From: Elusimicrobiota bacterium
GTDB lineage: Bacteria; Elusimicrobiota; Elusimicrobia; UBA1565; UBA9628
Length of the DNA stretch: 8,988 nucleotides
Assembly: GCA_028871595.1 (NCBI GenBank)
Contig: JAGWMT010000123.1
Location: forward strand, 1 to 8,988
Direction of reading: 5' to 3'
The notes under the pieces are model-generated. The model searched no databases and was not told the DNA's origin. It saw nothing but the letters and a program-made list of their open reading frames with translations. Both the position numbers and the translations under genes were made by a program. Shown here piece after piece: positions 5,821 through 8,988 of the stretch (positions within the stretch are counted from its first letter, which is position 1; every line of letters starts with the position of its first letter).

Positions 5821-7218
5821 GTGGAGCGCTCGCGGCGGAATCACGCGGCCGCCGCGCTGGCCATCCTGGCCGCCGCCGCCTGGATCCGTCTTCCCGCCCT
5901 GCGCACCGAACCATGGCTGGACGAGATCTGGTCCATCATGTTCGCCCGCGCCGCGAAATCCGTCGGGGACGTGCTCTTCGGCCTCCACCACGACAACAAC
6001 CACCCGCTCAACACTTTGTGGCTGTACTGGACCTCCGGCCGCCGCGATTGGGCGCTGTGGCGTCTTCCCTCTTTCGTCAGCGGCCTGCTGATCGTTGGAA
6101 TCCTGGCCTGGGACGAGACCGACCCCGCCGCCGGCCTGCTGGCCGCGGCGCTGGCCGCCGGGTCCGCCGTCATGGCGCTGTACTCCACGGAGGCGCGCGG
6201 CTACGCGATGATGACCCTGTGCGCCGTCGCCTGCCGCCGCCTTCTGGCCTCCCGCGACCCGCTGCGCCCCGCGACGGCGGCGGCGTTCGCCGCGGTCGCG
6301 GCGCTGGGTTTCTTCGCGCATCCGATCTTCCTCTTCGTGCTGTCCGCGGCCTTCGCCTGGGCGTGGTTCAAGCTGCCGCGCGAGCGCCGCGCGGTGGGCC
6401 TGCTCGTCCTGTTCGGCCCCGCCGCCGCGGCCGGGCTGGCGTTCGAGCTGCTGCAGCGCGGCCCCCTGCGGATCGGGGGCGGCGCGCTCTATCCGTTCGG
6501 CCCGGTGGTCTTCCGCGCGCTGGCCCAATGGTCCGGCGCGCCGGACGCGGGTCCGGCGGCCTTCGCCGGCGCGGCGGCGCTGGCCGCGCTGTGCGGCTGG
6601 GAGTTGCTTCGCCTGCGCCGCGCGCGCGACGCGGAGTTCGCGTTCCTGGCGGCCCTGGCGGTCCAGATCGCCGTCTTCGTGGCCATCCTGCCTTTCCGCT
6701 ACGAGCGCTACTTCTTCGTCTTCCTGCCCTTCGCCTTGATGCTGGCCGCGCGAGCGCTGATGCGTCTCCTCCGCCGGGGCCCCGGCGCGAAAGCGTCGGC
6801 CTGCGCGCTCATCGGCCTCTACTTCCTGGGCGGCGCGGTCCGCATCCGCGCGTTGGACACGGCGGGGCGGGGCCACTACCTGGAAGCCGTGCGGCGCATG
6901 GCCGCCGACACGGACGGCCCTGACATCTACGTCGCCAGCGACCACCCCTTCCGCAACCCGCTGGTCTTGACCTTCTACGCCGACTACCTCCCCCCGGGCA
7001 AGCGGATGATCTACGTGTCGGCCGAGCGCGCGCAGGTCGCCCCCCCGGAATGGTACCTGCGCCACACCTTCGACGCCGACCCGCGCACCGCGCCTGTCGG
7101 CCTGGAATACGCCGGCAAGGCCTCCTACCGCTTGGCGGGCTACTACCCTTACGCGGGGATGTCGGGCTGGACCTGGCTTCTCTACCGGCGCACGTCAGCG
7201 GGTCGCGTCCCAGAATAA
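5821..7218 (+). CDS. GT-C family membrane glycosyltransferase (PMT/ArnT-like, family 39 type), 465 aa
   Basis: GTG 5821 begins 2 bases after the Memo-family stop and directly precedes the first membrane helix (about 8-24). The first periplasmic loop carries WLDEIWS (D34, E35), the acidic catalytic motif typical of GT-C enzymes. It is followed by NNHPLNTLWLYW and STEARGYAMM (E124, R126, Y128), both common in the PMT/ArnT-like families. About eight to ten membrane segments follow to about residue 340, including the RYERYFFVFLP segment (293-303). A soluble periplasmic-side tail follows (about 345-465). Such enzymes move a sugar from a polyprenyl-phosphate carrier to a protein, lipid or glycan on the outer face of the inner membrane. 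Acceptor and sugar cannot be told. It is likely translated with the Memo-family gene. Its last 24 bases overlap the end of the convergent gene on the other strand. Confidence 0.87.
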   Translation: MERSRRNHAAAALAILAAAAWIRLPALRTEPWLDEIWSIMFARAAKSVGDVLFGLHHDNNHPLNTLWLYWTSGRRDWALWRLPSFVSGLLIVGILAWDETDPAAGLLAAALAAGSAVMALYSTEARGYAMMTLCAVACRRLLASRDPLRPATAAAFAAVAALGFFAHPIFLFVLSAAFAWAWFKLPRERRAVGLLVLFGPAAAAGLAFELLQRGPLRIGGGALYPFGPVVFRALAQWSGAPDAGPAAFAGAAALAALCGWELLRLRRARDAEFAFLAALAVQIAVFVAILPFRYERYFFVFLPFALMLAARALMRLLRRGPGAKASACALIGLYFLGGAVRIRALDTAGRGHYLEAVRRMAADTDGPDIYVASDHPFRNPLVLTFYADYLPPGKRMIYVSAERAQVAPPEWYLRHTFDADPRTAPVGLEYAGKASYRLAGYYPYAGMSGWTWLLYRRTSAGRVPE

Positions 7219-7650
7219 GCGCACGCCGAACACGGCCCACAAGGCGCACAAAAGCCAGACCGAGGTCTCCGCCGGCCACGGCGCCCGCCGCGCTCCGCGC
7301 CCCAGCTTCAGCGTCCCGAAGCCCACGCCCAGGACGGCCAGCCCGGCGCCCAGCACCCGCGCGTCCGCCTCCGCCAGCCGCGAGCTCAACACGCGCCCCG
7401 CGGCGGCGGCGGCGACGAGTCCCGCCCCCGTCAGCGCGGCGACGGCGCCGATGAGGCGGTACGCGCGCGCCAGGGGTCCCGGATCGGCCGGCGGCGGCTC
7501 CGGCTGTCCGGCGGCGCGGCTCCACTGCCGCTGCCAGTCCAGGTGGTCGTCGGCGTAGCGCCGGGCGCCGAAGGCCAAGGCGGCGCCCATGAGCGCCAGG
7601 GAGGCGCCGCCGAAAGCCGTCCACTCGCGCGCGAATTCCGCTTCGGTCAC
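7195..7650 (-). CDS. Small four-helix membrane protein of unknown function, 151 aa
   Basis: I do not recognise the family. GTG at 7650 is chosen because it lies 9 bases after a perfect minus-strand TATAAT and gives a short TEAEFAREW lead-in before the first membrane segment. Hydrophobic segments lie at about residues 11-28, 66-88, 99-116 and 131-147. Between the first and second is a polar loop (about 30-62) rich in Asp, Gln and Pro (YADDHLDWQRQWSRAAGQPE). The basic stretch GRGARRAPW (118-126) between segments 3 and 4 fits a cytoplasmic loop. The stop (TGA, complement of 7195-7197) lies inside the 3' end of the convergent glycosyltransferase gene. It shares its promoter region with the divergent GIY-YIG gene. 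The strand choice rests on the hydrophobic pattern, the TATAAT box and the fact that it fills a gap with no other plausible gene. Confidence 0.72.
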   Translation of the reverse strand: MTEAEFAREWTAFGGASLALMGAALAFGARRYADDHLDWQRQWSRAAGQPEPPPADPGPLARAYRLIGAVAALTGAGLVAAAAAGRVLSSRLAEADARVLGAGLAVLGVGFGTLKLGRGARRAPWPAETSVWLLCALWAVFGVRLFWDATR

Positions 7651-7656
7651 TCGGCG

Positions 7657-7667
7657 ATTATTATATA
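7657..7667. promoter_or_regulatory. Overlapping divergent -10 elements for the small membrane protein and GIY-YIG genes
   Basis: This AT-only stretch of 11 bases sits in a 27-bp gap between two divergent starts (7650 minus, 7678 plus). On the minus strand it contains a perfect TATAAT (7665-7660). On the plus strand it offers TATTAT (7659-7664) or TATATA (7662-7667). Both would place transcription starts within about 10 bases of the start codons. No strong -35 is visible on either side. The two polymerase sites would overlap and so exclude each other. Confidence 0.58.
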
Positions 7668-7677
7668 CGATGGCCGC

Positions 7678-7953
7678 GTGAGGCTTCCCAAGGACTGGTC
7701 CGTGTACATCGCCCGCTGCGCCGACGGCAGCCTGTACACCGGCGTGGCCAAGGACGTGAAGGCGCGCCTGGCCGCGCACAACTCCGGCCGCGGCGCGGCG
7801 TACACCCGCTCCCGCCGCCCCGTGAAGTTGGTCCACCGCGAGGACGGCTTCACCCGTTCGAAAGCCCTTTCCCGCGAAGCGGGAATCAAGTCGCTGTCGC
7901 GCGTCGAGAAGCTGGCCCTGCTGAAGGCCGCCCGCGCCGCGGCGCGGTCCTGA
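7678..7953 (+). CDS. GIY-YIG domain protein, UPF0213/YhbQ-like, 91 aa
   Basis: The protein is a single GIY-YIG nuclease-type domain of the short stand-alone class. VYIARC starts the first strand, with SLYTGVAKDV supplying the GIY-YIG equivalents (VYI and YTG). Further on are R in VKARLAAHN, then GAAYTRSRRPVKLVH and SKALSREAGIKSLSR with the usual Glu. Length (91 aa) matches the family, members of which have been linked to DNA repair or nuclease activity; activity here is inferred only. The start is GTG 7678, giving seven residues before the first strand. No Shine-Dalgarno sequence is seen. A tiny out-of-frame reading frame, ATG GCC GCG TGA (7670-7681), overlaps this GTG as GTGA. The stop is 4 bases before the next gene, so the two are probably co-transcribed. 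Confidence 0.88.
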   Translation: MRLPKDWSVYIARCADGSLYTGVAKDVKARLAAHNSGRGAAYTRSRRPVKLVHREDGFTRSKALSREAGIKSLSRVEKLALLKAARAAARS

Positions 7954-7957
7954 CCGG

Positions 7958-8988
7958 ATGTCCCGCCGCCGCCGGACGCGCAAATCCGCGTGGGGCCCCG
8001 GCGCGTGGCTGGCGGCGGCCGCGGCGCTCGTCTTCGGCCTGTCCGCGCTGTGGCTGGCCGCGCAGGCGGAACGCAAGCTGTCCGCGCTGGTCCTCGGCGG
8101 CCTGGGCGAAAGCTTCTCCACGCGCGTGTGGTCGGCGCCCTTCGCCGTGGCCGACGGCGCCCCGGCCGAAACGACGCGACTGCTGGAGCGCCTCGACCGC
8201 CTGGGCTACCGGCGCGTGGACGGACTTCCGCAGAAGGGCGAGTACCGCTGGAATCCCCCCGAGCTGACCGTGTTCCTGCGCGGCTTCCGCGCGCCGTTCG
8301 CCTCCCAGAACGAAGGCGTGTACGTCCTGCGCCGGGACGACGCGTCCTGGCGGATCAAGGACGGGCTGGGCGAGTCGCGCCCGTCGGTGAGCCTGGAGCC
8401 GGAGCTGGCGGCGCAATTGTCCGGGGCGCAAAAGATCCGGCGCGACCCGGTGGCCTGGGAGCAGATTCCCCAGTCGTTGCGCGACGCGGTGGTGGCCGCG
8501 GAGGACAAGCGCTTCTGGACGCACTGGGGCATAGACCCGCGCGCGATCCTGCGCGCGATCTGGGCCGACGCGCGCGGCCGGAGCCTGCAGGGCGCCAGCA
8601 CCATCACCCAGCAGCTGTCGAAGAACCTGTTCCTCTCCCCGCGCCGCACCTTCTCCCGCAAGCTCACCGAGGCCGCGCTGGCCGTTTATCTGGAGCGGCG
8701 CCTGGACAAGAAGCGCATCCTCACCTTGTACCTGAACCACATCTATCTGGGCCAAGCAGGCTCGGCCAGCGTGATGGGCATGCGCTCCGCCTCGCGCTAT
8801 TATTTCTCCAAGGACCCGCAGGACCTGACGCTCGCCGAATCGGCCGCGCTGGCGGGCATGATCCGCGGGCCCGGGCTGTACAGCCCGTTCCAGAACCTGG
8901 AGGCCTGCCGCGCCCGGCGCGACTGGGTCCTGCACCGTATGAAGGAGGACGGCTTCATCGGCGAGGCGGCGCTGGAGGCCGCCCTGGC
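7958..8988 (+). CDS. Penicillin-binding protein 1b-like peptidoglycan glycosyltransferase, C-terminus beyond the window
   Basis: Open from ATG 7958 to the right edge (343 complete codons). After an Arg-rich cytoplasmic start there is one membrane anchor (about 15-36). Residues about 53-125 resemble the UB2H domain of PBP1b: a Leu-rich helix, LGYRRV, KGEYRW, then ELTVFLRGF. The GT51 lipid II polymerase domain follows. AAEDKRFWTHWGID holds the catalytic Glu E182. QGASTITQQLSKNLFL is the second motif. RKLTEAALAVYLERRLDKKRILTLYLNHIYLG holds the second Glu E238 in its opening (RKLTE). GMRSASRYYF and AESAALAGMIRGP follow. The part seen ends in the glycosyltransferase domain, so whether a transpeptidase domain follows (class A PBP) or not (monofunctional) cannot be seen; the UB2H-like part favours a bifunctional PBP1b type. 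It makes glycan strands on the periplasmic side. The gene starts 4 bases after the GIY-YIG stop without a clear Shine-Dalgarno site. Confidence 0.92.
   Translation, partial: MSRRRRTRKSAWGPGAWLAAAAALVFGLSALWLAAQAERKLSALVLGGLGESFSTRVWSAPFAVADGAPAETTRLLERLDRLGYRRVDGLPQKGEYRWNPPELTVFLRGFRAPFASQNEGVYVLRRDDASWRIKDGLGESRPSVSLEPELAAQLSGAQKIRRDPVAWEQIPQSLRDAVVAAEDKRFWTHWGIDPRAILRAIWADARGRSLQGASTITQQLSKNLFLSPRRTFSRKLTEAALAVYLERRLDKKRILTLYLNHIYLGQAGSASVMGMRSASRYYFSKDPQDLTLAESAALAGMIRGPGLYSPFQNLEACRARRDWVLHRMKEDGFIGEAALEAAL

Noticed and set aside
4361..5914. Open frame of 517 codons antisense to the Memo-family gene
   Set aside because: Same GC-rich shadow effect. The sense frame has conserved metal ligands; the antisense product is low-complexity with no recognisable fold.
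5746..7065. Minus-strand open frame of 439 codons across the glycosyltransferase gene
   Set aside because: Gln/Arg/Gly-rich composition without motifs, whereas the plus frame has membrane helices and GT-C motifs.
7886..8935. Minus-strand open frame of 349 codons across the PBP gene
   Set aside because: Shadow of the GT51 coding sequence. The plus frame carries all GT51 motifs in order.
1..8988. Mobile elements, prophage, CRISPR, toxin-antitoxin or defence genes
   Set aside because: No transposase, integrase, repeat-spacer pattern or defence-type domain set was seen. The GIY-YIG protein is the short stand-alone UPF0213 type, not a homing endonuclease.

Overview
This is a compact, very GC-rich bacterial window. 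C and G dominate third codon positions and gene gaps are short. It carries one tRNA, six complete protein genes and a gene cut off at each end. Secreted and inner-membrane proteins, a two-domain insulinase-like protease and a peptidoglycan glycosyltransferase with a UB2H-like segment suggest a diderm bacterium. The long Ala/Pro/Val-rich segment after the signal peptide of the M16 protease recalls exported proteins of high-GC Elusimicrobiota. That phylum assignment is an impression from recall, not a demonstrated result.

Layout. 1-123 (-): start of a helix-turn-helix regulator, cut by the left edge. 213-289 (+): tRNA-Cys(GCA) with a TATAAT box upstream and a strong intrinsic terminator downstream. 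427-3477 (+): secreted two-domain M16 metalloprotease, followed by a hairpin/T-run terminator. 3600-4544 (+): secreted trypsin-like serine protease with its own promoter and Shine-Dalgarno sequence. 4547-5818 (+): Memo-family (AmmeMemoRadiSam B-like) protein with an extra N-terminal domain, directly abutting the protease. 5821-7218 (+): GT-C type membrane glycosyltransferase, 2 bp further on. These last three form one apparent transcription unit. 7195-7650 (-): small four-helix membrane protein whose 3' end overlaps the glycosyltransferase 3' end. 7678-7953 (+): GIY-YIG domain protein, diverging from the membrane protein across only 27 bp. 7958-8988 (+): penicillin-binding protein 1b-like glycosyltransferase, cut by the right edge.

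Theme. Most products act at or outside the cytoplasmic membrane: two secreted proteases, a polyprenyl-sugar type glycosyltransferase, a peptidoglycan polymerase and a small membrane protein. The DNA-binding, GIY-YIG and Memo proteins are probably cytoplasmic. I see no mobile element, CRISPR array, defence island or clearly new multi-gene system. The most interesting points are the Memo-family gene with its N-terminal domain and odd start, several genes whose -10 boxes lie almost on the start codon (probable leaderless or very short-leader mRNAs), and the overlapping divergent promoter at 7650-7678.
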